DNA from: JBHBQE01 sp041776485
GTDB taxonomy: Bacteria > Bacillota > Clostridia > Lachnospirales > Lachnospiraceae
Direction: 5' to 3'
NCBI GenBank assembly: GCA_041776485.1
Contig: JBHBQE010000001.1
Coordinates: forward strand, 60,290-124,289
Length of the DNA stretch: 64,000 nt
The notes beneath the pieces are model-generated. The model searched no databases and had not been told where the DNA came from. It saw only the letters and a list, made by a program, of their open reading frames with translations. This document shows, in pieces, positions 51,006 through 59,879 of the stretch (positions within the stretch are counted from its first letter, which is position 1; each line of letters opens with the position of its first letter). Made by a program: the position numbers and the translations under genes.

Positions 51006-52265
51006 ATGGCAACCAGAAATTGGAAAGATATTCCTATGTTTAAAGATGTAACAGAGGAACAGTGGAATGATTGGCATTGGCAGGTTGACAACCGTATTAA
51101 TTCTGTTGAGCAGATAAAACAGCTTGTTAATCTCACGCCCGAGGAGGAGGCTGACATATCAAAGGTTATGGACGGATTCCGTGTGGGTATTACTCCATAT
51201 TATGCCTCATTGATGGATCCGGACGATCCGGGATGTCCTGTAAGAATGCAGGCAGTGCCCATCATTCAGGAAACTCACAGGTCTGAGGCGGATATGCTTG
51301 ATCCCCTGCATGAGGATGAGGATTCACCGGCGCCCGGACTTACCCACAGATATCCCGACAGAGTTCTTTTCCTTATAACGGATCAGTGCTCCATGTATTG
51401 CCGCCACTGTACAAGACGTCGTGTGGCAGGTGAAAAGGACGGAGCAAGGTGTCGGGAAGATATTGACGCTTGTATTGCATATATTAAGAGAACCCCTGTA
51501 GTTCGTGATGTGCTGCTTTCCGGCGGTGACAGTCTTTGTGTGGATGATGATGTGTTGGAGTACATTATCAGCGAGCTTAGAAAAATTGAGCATGTGGATA
51601 TAGTAAGGTTAGGCTCCCGTACTCCTGTAGTTATGCCTATGCGTATTACGGATCAACTTTGCAGCATGCTTAAGAAATATCATCCTATTTGGTTAAATAC
51701 TCACTTTAACCATCCTAAGGAAATGACACCTGCAGCAATGGAGGCTTGCAGAAAGCTTGCAGACGCAGGCATCCCCCTTGGAAACCAGTCGGTTCTTCTC
51801 CGCGGCGTAAATGATGATGTGCATGTTATGAGAAATCTTATGCACATACTGGTTAAAAACAGAGTTAGACCTTACTATATTTATCAGTGTGATCTTTCTC
51901 TTGGTATCGGGCATTTCAGAACTCCCGTATCAAAGGGTATTGAGATTATAGAAGGACTTCGCGGTCATACTTCAGGATATGCAGTTCCCACGTTTGTTGT
52001 GGACGCTCCCGGAGGCGGCGGAAAGACTCCTGTTATGCCTCAGTATGTTATTTCTCAAAGCCCTAATAAGGTTATTCTTAGAAACTACGAGGGTGTTATT
52101 ACAACATATACAGAGCCTGTTAATCAGGAACCTCTTAAGTGCAGCTATGAAGGCTGCAAGCCTGTAGAAGAATACCACTATGAAGGTGTTGCCGGTCTTG
52201 TTCAGGGTGAAAGAATGAGCATGGAGCCTATGGGATTATTAAGACACGAGAGAAATAAACACTAA
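51006..52265 (+). CDS. kamA: L-lysine 2,3-aminomutase
   Basis: Radical-SAM, PLP enzyme that converts L-lysine to L-beta-lysine, the first step of the pathway. The 419 residues carry the CxxxCxxC cluster in CSMYCRHCTRRR (about 125-136), the SAM/PLP region DVLLSGGDSL (about 169-178) and the PLP-lysine-containing VDAPGGGGKTPVM (about 329-341). Full length. Start ATG 51006 follows AAGGAGG. It lies 106 bases after kdd. Confidence 0.96.
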   Translation: MATRNWKDIPMFKDVTEEQWNDWHWQVDNRINSVEQIKQLVNLTPEEEADISKVMDGFRVGITPYYASLMDPDDPGCPVRMQAVPIIQETHRSEADMLDPLHEDEDSPAPGLTHRYPDRVLFLITDQCSMYCRHCTRRRVAGEKDGARCREDIDACIAYIKRTPVVRDVLLSGGDSLCVDDDVLEYIISELRKIEHVDIVRLGSRTPVVMPMRITDQLCSMLKKYHPIWLNTHFNHPKEMTPAAMEACRKLADAGIPLGNQSVLLRGVNDDVHVMRNLMHILVKNRVRPYYIYQCDLSLGIGHFRTPVSKGIEIIEGLRGHTSGYAVPTFVVDAPGGGGKTPVMPQYVISQSPNKVILRNYEGVITTYTEPVNQEPLKCSYEGCKPVEEYHYEGVAGLVQGERMSMEPMGLLRHERNKH

Positions 52266-52278
52266 TTAATATTATTTA

Positions 52279-52302
52279 CTCCCCTATCTTCGGATAGGGG
52301 AG
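52279..52302 (+). promoter_or_regulatory. UUCG-capped hairpin at the kamA-kamB junction
   Basis: CTCCCCTATC (52279-52288), loop TTCG, GATAGGGGAG (52293-52302). It begins 13 bases after the kamA stop. It is followed by a weak T stretch, and the 3' arm AGGGGAG is the only ribosome-binding-like sequence before the kamB ATG at 52316. It could lower kamB translation or partly terminate. Confidence 0.65.
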
Positions 52303-52315
52303 TTTATGCCGTTTT

Positions 52316-53344
52316 ATGCTATCACTACTTGAAATATCAAAAGAATATAAAACCATATCATTTGTCGGAATGTCAAAGAATGCAGGAAAAACTACTGCAT
52401 TAAATTTCCTTATAGAGGAAGCCATGGATGAGGGAATAGTAATTGGTGTTACTTCCACAGGTCGTGACGGAGAAACTCAGGACGTGGTTACCGGTACGGA
52501 AAAGCCAAAGGTATATTTGGACAGAGGTACAATTGTGGCTGTTCCTCAGCAGCTGTTTTCATTGTCTGAAGCCTCCTTGGAGGTGGTTAAGCGTACCAAT
52601 TATTCGACTGCAATTGGCTCACTGCTTATTTGCCGTGTTATGGAGGCAGGTTACGTACAGATAGCGGGACCGGTTATTAATGCAGAGCAAAAGCTATTAT
52701 GTGAGGATATGCTTAAGCTTGGCTGTGAAATGATACTTATTGACGGGGCTATAGACAGGAAGTCCATTGCCTCACCTGACACAAGTGAGGCTATTATTTT
52801 GGCAAGCGGAGCGGTTTTGTCAAGAAAGCTTGATAAGGTAGTGGAGGAAACTGCTCATGTGGCTAATTTATACAGGTTACCTGAGCTTAAGGATGACGAT
52901 CTTAGAACTTTGATTATTGAAAATCAAGAGGAAGGGGATAGGATTATGACTATTTCCAATGAGGGAAAGGTTAATAAACTCCAATTAGCTACCGGTCTTG
53001 GGACAGAGGCTGCCAGAGAAATTGTTTCCAATATTACAGATGATGTGAAATATCTGTATATACCGGGTGCTTTTACAGGAAGTATTATTTCAGAGCTTGG
53101 ACCTAAAAAACTTAAAAACATACATTTTGTACTGAAGGATCCTACCAAAATATTTATTAATGCAATGGATTGGGGCATATACAAAAAAAGGGGATTTAAT
53201 GTATCTGTCCTTAAGAATATTAAGATTGCAGCAATTACTGTTAATCCCTGGGCACCTGCAGGATATACCTTCGACAATGCTTTATTATGCAGAGAAATGC
53301 AAAGGGCGGTACCGGATATACCTGTAACAGATGTGAGAATGTAA
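52316..53344 (+). CDS. kamB: Lysine 5,6-aminomutase reactivase subunit KamB
   Basis: With KamC, thought to restore KamDE after its B12 cofactor is damaged. The 342 residues open with a P-loop (GMSKNAGKT, about 18-26) and continue with an acidic LTSTGRDGE-like VTSTGRDGETQD (about 42-53) and several hydrophobic strands, but have no strong similarity to other enzyme classes that I can see. Its place between kamA and kamC in other lysine fermenters supports the name. Start ATG 52316 depends on the hairpin at 52279. The earlier ATG at 52306 is in another frame. Confidence 0.85.
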   Translation: MLSLLEISKEYKTISFVGMSKNAGKTTALNFLIEEAMDEGIVIGVTSTGRDGETQDVVTGTEKPKVYLDRGTIVAVPQQLFSLSEASLEVVKRTNYSTAIGSLLICRVMEAGYVQIAGPVINAEQKLLCEDMLKLGCEMILIDGAIDRKSIASPDTSEAIILASGAVLSRKLDKVVEETAHVANLYRLPELKDDDLRTLIIENQEEGDRIMTISNEGKVNKLQLATGLGTEAAREIVSNITDDVKYLYIPGAFTGSIISELGPKKLKNIHFVLKDPTKIFINAMDWGIYKKRGFNVSVLKNIKIAAITVNPWAPAGYTFDNALLCREMQRAVPDIPVTDVRM

Positions 53345-53345
53345 T

Positions 53346-55070
53346 ATGGAAAATATTTCAAAAAAAATATTTACTAATACTAAAACCAGAGAGGAATGCG
53401 GACTGGATTATGTATTGCATAATCTGGATATTCGTACACCATTTGGGAGAAATAAGCTTAATAATATTACACCCTACTATCCCGGTGAAGAGGAGGAGCT
53501 TAGAATCAGACTGGGATATAATCAGGATATAATTGAATTTTTAACTTTAAATCCATTGCTTTTAAATAAGCTGTTGGAAGTATTTATGGAGATAAAGGAT
53601 TCCTCCAATACCGTAGAAAGAAGCGGGAAAACTACACTGTCAACTGTTGAATTATTTGATATTAAGCAGCTCCTGCTGCAAATGCGTCAGATTCTGTCTA
53701 TTACAAGGGATCATATAGCAGGAGATTACGTGGGCTGCCACAGTGATATTGACAGTGTAAGAGAAGAAAATAAAGCAATTAATGAAAATACAGAAAAAAA
53801 AGGAAATGTTCCGGATTTTTTCATATTAGAGGATACAAAAAAGCTTCTTGATGTCCTGGATCCAAGAGGAGATCGGTTAAATACTTTTTATATATATGAA
53901 GAGTTTAGTCAATTGCTTACAAGCCTTAGAGGTGAAAAAAGAGAGATTGAAATACTCATTAGAAAAGAACAAAAGCAAAAAAGGGAGGATATAAGGAAAG
54001 AATATGGTGTAAACCTTACCCCTAAGTTTGATATTGTTGTTTCAAAAAATCATCAGGATTTTGAAAAAATAAGCGGAATTTCCGATTTGGTGGTGGATAA
54101 TCAGGATTATATGAGCGTAACTTTTAAGCTTAAACCCACCCCAAAGGTTTATGAATATACAGAAAGAATAGAAAGTATTAATCTTTCCATTGATGAAGAG
54201 GAGGAAAGGGTAAGGGAAATCCTTTCAGGAAAGATTGCAGAATATAAAACAGTTCTCCTTAGCAATTGCAAAAAAATAGGAGAATTGGATTTTGCAGTTG
54301 CCCATGGCAGATATGCCATTAAAAATAAGCTTGTTATGCCTAAGATTTGTGATGAGCATATACTGGAGTTTATAGACGGCAGAAATATACAGGTGGAATC
54401 AGCTATGGCTGTAAGAGGGCTGCGGTATTGTCCGGTTTCCTTAAAGCTGGTGGACGGAGTAACTGTAATCACAGGAGCGAATATGGGAGGGAAGACCGTT
54501 TCTTTAAAGCTTGCGGCACAGATTCCGATTTTAGCCCAATATGGGTTGTTTGTACCGGCAGAGTCAGCAAAGGTGGGACTTTCCAATTATGCCAGAATGT
54601 TAATAGGAGATTCCCAGTCCCTGGAGAGAGGACTTTCAAGCTTTGGATCCGAAATGGAGGAATTAAAGGAAATATTGGCACAGGCAGAGGAAAGAAGCCT
54701 TATATTTATAGATGAAATAGCCTCCGGTACCAATCCTACAGAGGGAACCGCCCTCACAAAAAGTGTAGTGGATTATCTGTCAGAAAAACCTTTCATATCA
54801 ATGATCACCACTCACTTTGAAACCGGACATTCCAAAAGCGGTGTATATAATATGCAGGTTTTGGGACTTAAAAATTGTGATTTTGATAAATTATATAATA
54901 GAATAAAAACGGCAAACAGGAGGGAGCGGATTAAAACCATATCAGAATATATGGACTACAGGCTTGAGCCGGTTATTGATGATTCAGAGGTTCCTAAGGA
55001 CGCCTTGAATATAGCTGCCATTTTGGGGATCGATAAGTCGATTATAGATGGAGCGAAAAAGTATATATAA
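53346..55070 (+). CDS. kamC: Lysine 5,6-aminomutase reactivase ATPase KamC (MutS-like)
   Basis: ATPase partner in reactivation of the B12-dependent aminomutase. The 574 residues have helical N-terminal and middle regions and a MutS-type C-terminal ATPase: P-loop GANMGGKTVSLKL (about 377-389), SFGSEMEELKEIL (about 436), Walker B LIFIDEIASGTNP (about 456-468) and ITTHF (about 492). It lacks the mismatch-recognition domain, so it is not a repair MutS. ATG 53346 is two bases after kamB; its end overlaps a longer kamD frame, not the real kamD. Confidence 0.88.
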   Translation: MENISKKIFTNTKTREECGLDYVLHNLDIRTPFGRNKLNNITPYYPGEEEELRIRLGYNQDIIEFLTLNPLLLNKLLEVFMEIKDSSNTVERSGKTTLSTVELFDIKQLLLQMRQILSITRDHIAGDYVGCHSDIDSVREENKAINENTEKKGNVPDFFILEDTKKLLDVLDPRGDRLNTFYIYEEFSQLLTSLRGEKREIEILIRKEQKQKREDIRKEYGVNLTPKFDIVVSKNHQDFEKISGISDLVVDNQDYMSVTFKLKPTPKVYEYTERIESINLSIDEEEERVREILSGKIAEYKTVLLSNCKKIGELDFAVAHGRYAIKNKLVMPKICDEHILEFIDGRNIQVESAMAVRGLRYCPVSLKLVDGVTVITGANMGGKTVSLKLAAQIPILAQYGLFVPAESAKVGLSNYARMLIGDSQSLERGLSSFGSEMEELKEILAQAEERSLIFIDEIASGTNPTEGTALTKSVVDYLSEKPFISMITTHFETGHSKSGVYNMQVLGLKNCDFDKLYNRIKTANRRERIKTISEYMDYRLEPVIDDSEVPKDALNIAAILGIDKSIIDGAKKYI

Positions 55071-55089
55071 ACAATACAGGAGGGATACG

Positions 55090-56643
55090 ATGAAGAGTAA
55101 GTTAAATCTAGATCCAAAAATTGTAGACAGTGCCAGAAATCATGCTGCAAATATCGCACATGATATGCAGGATTTTATTAACAGGCATACTACAGTGTCT
55201 ACAGAGAGAACCATTGCCAGACTTTTGGGTATTGACGGAGTAGATGAAGTAGACAATCCACTTCCCAATGTTTTGGTAGACCACTTAAAGGAAATGGGAG
55301 CACTTCCTACAGGTGTAGCATATTGGGTTGGGAATGCCATAGTTCAAACAGGAAAAACCCCTCAGGAAATTGCTGAAGATGTGTCCACAGGCAAACTTGA
55401 TATTACAAAGCTTAGCACCTGTTCCATGGAGGAGGCTGCCGAGGCATTAAAGCCAAGCATTAAGGCAACCTTTGAAAGAATTGATGCTCAAAAGAAAAAA
55501 CGTCAGGAGTATTTAGACACGATAGGTGAGGGTCCGGAACCATATTTATATGTAATCGTTGCTACCGGTAATATATTTGAGGATGTGGTTCAGGCTCAGG
55601 CTGCCGCCAGACAGGGCGCGGATATTATTGCGGTTATCAGGACTACAGCTCAATCCCTCCTTGACTATGTTCCCTATGGTGCAACTACAGAGGGATTTGG
55701 CGGTACATATGCCACACAGGAAAATTTCAGAATAATGAGAAAAGCCCTTGATGAGGTTGGACAAGAGGTTGGAAGATACATAAGACTCTGTAACTATTCC
55801 TCCGGAATGTGTATGCCGGAAATTGCAGCAATGGGTGCTTTGGAGCGTCTTGACGTTATGCTTAATGACGCTATTTACGGAATCCTTTTCCGTGATATAA
55901 ATATGCAGCGTACGCTTGTTGATCAGTATATGAGCCGTGTAATTATCGGATATTGCGGGATTATATTTAACTCCGGTGAGGATAACTATCTTACCACAGA
56001 CGATGCCGTTGAATCAGCGCATACAGTTACAGCCTCACAGTTTATTAATGAGCAGTTTGCGGTTCTTGCCAATATACCTGAGGAGCAGATGGGTCTTGGA
56101 CATGCCTTTGAGATGGATCCTAAAACAGAGGACGGATTTTTGCTGGAATTATCTCAGGCTATTATGGCAAGAGAAATCTTCCCTAAGGCAAGGCTTAAGT
56201 ATATGCCACCCACAAAGTTTATGACGGGTAATATCTTCATGGGTCATATTCAGGACGCATTATTTAATATTGTGGCAATTTGGTCTAAGCAGTCACTTCT
56301 TTTGCAGGGAATGCTTACAGAGGCTATTCATACACCTCATATGCACGATAGATATTTATCTATCGAAAATGCTCAGTATATATTTAACAATATGCGTCAT
56401 ATTGGCGAGGAAATGGAATTTAAGAAGGACGGAATCATCCAGTCTCGTGCTCAGGAGGTATTGAAGAAGGCGGATATGCTTCTTGAAGAGGTGGAGAAGG
56501 ACGGGCTTTTCTCAACTATTGAGCAGGGTAAATTCGGCGGAGTTAAGCGTCCCTATGAAGGTGGTCACGGCTTAGAGGGTGTGTGTGCAAAGGGAGAGAA
56601 TTATTTCAATCCGTTTATTCCGCTTTTCTTAGACCATAAATAG
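55090..56643 (+). CDS. kamD: Beta-lysine 5,6-aminomutase alpha subunit
   Basis: Large subunit of the adenosylcobalamin- and PLP-dependent enzyme that moves the terminal amino group of beta-lysine (or D-lysine). The 517 residues begin MKSKLNLDPKIVDSARNH, with the family segments DVVQAQAAARQGADIIAVIR (about 172-191) and the ATTEGFGGTYATQENFR stretch (about 198-214). The length is standard. ATG 55090 sits behind AGGAGGG; the longer frame from 55048 would overlap kamC and is rejected. Confidence 0.95.
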   Translation: MKSKLNLDPKIVDSARNHAANIAHDMQDFINRHTTVSTERTIARLLGIDGVDEVDNPLPNVLVDHLKEMGALPTGVAYWVGNAIVQTGKTPQEIAEDVSTGKLDITKLSTCSMEEAAEALKPSIKATFERIDAQKKKRQEYLDTIGEGPEPYLYVIVATGNIFEDVVQAQAAARQGADIIAVIRTTAQSLLDYVPYGATTEGFGGTYATQENFRIMRKALDEVGQEVGRYIRLCNYSSGMCMPEIAAMGALERLDVMLNDAIYGILFRDINMQRTLVDQYMSRVIIGYCGIIFNSGEDNYLTTDDAVESAHTVTASQFINEQFAVLANIPEEQMGLGHAFEMDPKTEDGFLLELSQAIMAREIFPKARLKYMPPTKFMTGNIFMGHIQDALFNIVAIWSKQSLLLQGMLTEAIHTPHMHDRYLSIENAQYIFNNMRHIGEEMEFKKDGIIQSRAQEVLKKADMLLEEVEKDGLFSTIEQGKFGGVKRPYEGGHGLEGVCAKGENYFNPFIPLFLDHK

Positions 56644-56660
56644 AATTAGGAGGTTGTAAT

Positions 56661-57455
56661 ATGTCAGAAAATAAAACTGCTGGAAGCGACATTGATTTAA
56701 CACAGGTTAAACCCTACGGGGATACTTTGAATGACGGAAAGGTGGAATTAGCCTTTACCCTTCCGGTTCCCTATGGTGAAGAGGCGGAGGAGTGCGCAAA
56801 GCAATATGTAAAGAAAATCGGATTTGAAGAGCCAAATGTTACTTATTATCATGAGCTCACCCCCGGATATACATTTTTTGTAGTATATGGTTCTGCTCAG
56901 GCTACCATTGATTTTACTGCAATTAACGTGCCTAAGGTGGAAGGCAGCGTTATGGACCGTGTAGAGTGTGGACAGTGGATAGGGGAGAATATAGGTCGTG
57001 ATATTACAGTTGTTGGTGCTTCCATAGAGTCTGATGCCCACACTGTTGGAATAGATGCTATCATTCAAATGAAGGGCTTCCACGGTCACTTTGGATTAGA
57101 GAGATTTAAAAATGTAGTGCCGTACAATATGGGATCTCAGGTGCCCTGTGAGGAGCTTATAGCTAAGGCTAAGGAGGTTAATGCAGACGCAATTCTCGTA
57201 TCCCAAACAGTAACACAAAAGGATATCCACATCATCAATCTGACTAAGATGGTGGAACTTGTGGAGGCTGAGGGTCTTAGAGATAAGGTAATACTTGTAT
57301 GCGGAGGACCTCGTATTTCCCATGAGCTTGCTCAGGAGCTTGGATATGACGCAGGATTCGGTCCCGGGAAATATGCCGAGCATGTAATGAGCTTTATTAT
57401 GCAGGAGGTGCAGAAACGTGGCTGGGAGAAAAAGGCAGAGATAAGTTCCCGCTAA
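56661..57455 (+). CDS. kamE: Beta-lysine 5,6-aminomutase beta subunit
   Basis: Small subunit; binds both PLP and B12. The 264 residues have the cobalamin motif DxHxxG as DAHTVG (about 121-126), followed by MKGFHGHFGLERF and a flavodoxin-like domain (VSQTVTQKDIHIINL, about 178). The Lys that holds PLP in the family lies in this half. ATG 56661 follows TAGGAGG, 17 bases after kamD. It ends the kam block, and a 154-base gap precedes the CoA-transferase genes. Confidence 0.95.
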   Translation: MSENKTAGSDIDLTQVKPYGDTLNDGKVELAFTLPVPYGEEAEECAKQYVKKIGFEEPNVTYYHELTPGYTFFVVYGSAQATIDFTAINVPKVEGSVMDRVECGQWIGENIGRDITVVGASIESDAHTVGIDAIIQMKGFHGHFGLERFKNVVPYNMGSQVPCEELIAKAKEVNADAILVSQTVTQKDIHIINLTKMVELVEAEGLRDKVILVCGGPRISHELAQELGYDAGFGPGKYAEHVMSFIMQEVQKRGWEKKAEISSR

Positions 57456-57543
57456 AATGTAAGCTTTATATACTTGCTATGCTATATAGAGGCATAAGTG
57501 TGTATAGACGATATATTGAATTTACTTTCAGCAGTTTATAGGC

Positions 57544-57571
57544 TTGCAAATATAATTTAATAAGGTATATT
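57544..57571 (+). promoter_or_regulatory. Possible sigma-70 promoter before the CoA-transferase genes
   Basis: TTGCAA (57544-57549), 16-bp spacer, TATATT (57566-57571), in the 154-base gap 57456-57609. No -24/-12 match is visible here, so these genes may be expressed both by read-through from kdd-kamE and from this site. Confidence 0.4.
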
Positions 57572-57609
57572 TAGAGGGATATTATTTTTAATTTGGAAAG
57601 GAAGGTATT

Positions 57610-58323
57610 ATGGTAAACAAAGTTTTCTCATTAGAGGATGCCATTGCCGAGGTTAAAGATGGCTCTTCTATTATGGTAGGAGGCTTCTTAGGCACAGGAA
57701 CTCCGGAGATATTGATAGATGCATTGGTAAAAAAGGGTGTTAAAAATCTTACTATTATTGCCAATGACGGCGGACTTCCTGACGGAACCTATGGCCATGA
57801 CGGTGCCAGGGGTATTGGAAAGCTTCTGGAAAAGGGTATGGTAAGCAAATTAGTTGCCACCCATGTTGGAATGAATCCACTGGTTGGAGAGGGAATGAAC
57901 AACGGTACTTTGGAGTGTACACTTGTTCCTCAGGGAACATTAGCTGAAAAGATTAGAGCAGCAAGCTACGGTCTTGGCGGTGTCTTAACTCCGACAGGCG
58001 TAGGTACAGTGCTTGAGGAGTATAAGGATGAAAACGGTTTAGATAAGCAGGTGGTAACGGTGGATGGGAAGAAGTTCCTTCTTGAGCGTCCCATCAGAGC
58101 TGATTTTGCTTTTATCCGTGCTTCCATAGCAGATAAGTTTGGTAATTTCAGTTGTTATAAATCTACTAAGAACTTTAATTATGCCATGGCAGGTGCTGCT
58201 GATATAGTTATCATGGCAACAGAAAAATTGGTGGAAATAGGCGAAGTGAATCCAGACACCTATGATATTTCAGGAGTTTTAGTTGACAGGATTGTGGAAG
58301 GAGAGAAACCATGGCAGATTTAA
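57610..58323 (+). CDS. atoD: CoA-transferase subunit A (butyrate:acetoacetate type)
   Basis: Alpha subunit of a 3-oxoacid-type CoA-transferase. The 237 residues have the family opening LEDAIAEVKDGSSIMVGGFLGTG (tail not quoted), GTPEILIDALVKKG and LVATHVGMNP (about 78-87). In lysine fermentation it exchanges CoA among acetoacetate, butyrate and acetate species. ATG 57610 sits behind GGAAGG. It overlaps subunit B by 13 bases. Confidence 0.9.
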   Translation: MVNKVFSLEDAIAEVKDGSSIMVGGFLGTGTPEILIDALVKKGVKNLTIIANDGGLPDGTYGHDGARGIGKLLEKGMVSKLVATHVGMNPLVGEGMNNGTLECTLVPQGTLAEKIRAASYGLGGVLTPTGVGTVLEEYKDENGLDKQVVTVDGKKFLLERPIRADFAFIRASIADKFGNFSCYKSTKNFNYAMAGAADIVIMATEKLVEIGEVNPDTYDISGVLVDRIVEGEKPWQI

Positions 58324-58967
58324 AGGCACGTATTGCACAAAGATGTGCTAAGGAAATAAAAGACGGTGATGTGGTAAATCTTGGTATAGGTATGCCTACA
58401 CTGGTTGCAAATTATATTCCCAAGGATTTTACAGTTACATTGCACTCTGAAAACGGATTCGTCGGTTTAGACGCAAAGCCTGAACCCGGACATGAGGATG
58501 TGGATATTACCAATGCAGGAGGTGCTTATGTTACCGCAGTACCTTGGGTTAAATACTTTGATACTGCAATGGGGTTCGGTATAGCAAGAGGAGGTCACCT
58601 TGACGCAACTGTTTTAGGTGCTATGGAGGTTGCCGACAACGGAGATCTTGCCAATTGGATTATTCCCGGAAAGATGGTTGCCGGAATGGGCGGAGCCATG
58701 GATCTGCTGGTCGGAGCCAAAAAGGTTATTGTTACCATGCTTCACACCCAAAAGGGAGCCCATAAAATACTTGAAAAATGTACGCTTCCCTTAACTGCCG
58801 AAAAATGCGTTGATATGATTATCACGGAAATGGGCGTTATGGAGGTTACTGATAAGGGGATTGTATTAAAGGAGATTCATCCTGACTACACAGTTGATGA
58901 GGTTCAGGCTGCTACAGGATGTAAGCTTATTATCGATCCTGATTTAAAGGAAATGGAAGAGGAGTAA
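58311..58967 (+). CDS. atoA: CoA-transferase subunit B (butyrate:acetoacetate type)
   Basis: Beta subunit; holds the catalytic glutamate in SENGFVGLDAKP (about residue 46-57, Glu47). The 218 residues also contain LGIGMPTLVANYIP (about 24-37), AGGAYVTAVPWVKYFD (about 68-83) and GAMDLLVGAKKVIVTM (about 123). Start ATG 58311 lies within the end of subunit A, indicating coupled translation and a paired complex. Kce follows three bases after the stop. Confidence 0.92.
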   Translation: MADLKARIAQRCAKEIKDGDVVNLGIGMPTLVANYIPKDFTVTLHSENGFVGLDAKPEPGHEDVDITNAGGAYVTAVPWVKYFDTAMGFGIARGGHLDATVLGAMEVADNGDLANWIIPGKMVAGMGGAMDLLVGAKKVIVTMLHTQKGAHKILEKCTLPLTAEKCVDMIITEMGVMEVTDKGIVLKEIHPDYTVDEVQAATGCKLIIDPDLKEMEEE

Positions 58968-58970
58968 GGA

Positions 58971-59792
58971 ATGTCAAAGGTTGTTATAGAAGCTGCAATA
59001 TGCGGTGCAGAGGTTACTAAGGACAATAATCCCGCAGTACCTTATACTGTAGAGGAAATAGCAAAGGAAGCAAAGGCTGCATATGACGCAGGTGCTGCTG
59101 TTATACATCTTCATGTACGAGAAGATGACGGCAAGCCAACCCAATCCCATGAAAGATTTCAGGTTTGCATAGATGCGATATTAAGGGACTGTCCTGATGT
59201 TATTATTCTCCCATCCACAGGTGGGGCTGTGGGAATGACTGATTTAGAAAGATTGGACTCTACAAATGTAACCCCGACTCCTGAATTTGCAACATTGGAT
59301 TGCGGTACCTGTAATTTTGGCGGTGATGATATATTTGTTAACTCAGATACCACAATTGAAAATTTTGCAAAAATCATGAAGGAGAAGGGAATTAAGCCTG
59401 AAATTGAAGTTTTTGACAAGGGAATGATTGATATTGCGATAAAATTCAGGAAGAAGGGGCTTCTTCTCGACCCCCTTCACTTTAATTTTGTATTGGGAGT
59501 TCAAATGACAGCTACAGTGAGAGATCTTTCATTTTGCGTAAATTCTCTTCCGGAGGGTTCCACATGGACAGGTACAGGTATCGGCAGATATGCCTTTGAT
59601 ATGGCGGCGGCTTCTGTATTAATGGGTGGTAACGTCCGTATAGGCTTTGAGGATAATCTCTATATTGAAAAGGGCGTTTTAGCTAAGAGTAACGGAGAGT
59701 TGGTGGACAAGGCTGCGAATATTATCAGAACTTTAGGCAGAGAAGTGGCGACGCCTGATGAGGCGAGAGAAATTTTCAGTCTTAAAAAATAA
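58971..59792 (+). CDS. kce: 3-keto-5-aminohexanoate cleavage enzyme
   Basis: Converts 5-amino-3-oxohexanoate plus acetyl-CoA to acetoacetate and L-3-aminobutyryl-CoA. The 273 residues belong to the BKACE (DUF849) family. Visible features are VIHLHVREDDGKPTQS (about 44-59, with metal-binding His residues), LDCGTCNFGGDDIFVN (about 106-121) and GRYAFDMAAASVLMGGNVRIG (about 206-226; last residue not counted). The length is typical. ATG 58971 follows AAGGA, four bases after subunit B. It ends at a strong terminator. Confidence 0.93.
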   Translation: MSKVVIEAAICGAEVTKDNNPAVPYTVEEIAKEAKAAYDAGAAVIHLHVREDDGKPTQSHERFQVCIDAILRDCPDVIILPSTGGAVGMTDLERLDSTNVTPTPEFATLDCGTCNFGGDDIFVNSDTTIENFAKIMKEKGIKPEIEVFDKGMIDIAIKFRKKGLLLDPLHFNFVLGVQMTATVRDLSFCVNSLPEGSTWTGTGIGRYAFDMAAASVLMGGNVRIGFEDNLYIEKGVLAKSNGELVDKAANIIRTLGREVATPDEAREIFSLKK

Positions 59793-59798
59793 GTATTA

Positions 59799-59836
59799 AT
59801 CAAGACCATTTTCCGCTAGGAATGGTCTTGATTTTT
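59799..59836 (+). terminator. Terminator after kce
   Basis: ATCAAGACCATT (59799-59810) pairs with AATGGTCTTGAT (59821-59832), followed by TTTT. A 12-bp perfect stem. Confidence 0.8.
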
Positions 59837-59879
59837 ATGGAGAAGAAATATTGACTATAATTTATGAAATGAGGGGACT

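Noticed and set aside
57456..57609. Sigma-54 promoter before the CoA-transferase genes
   Set aside because: GG and GC pairs are present but never at the required spacing; only a sigma-70-like match fits.
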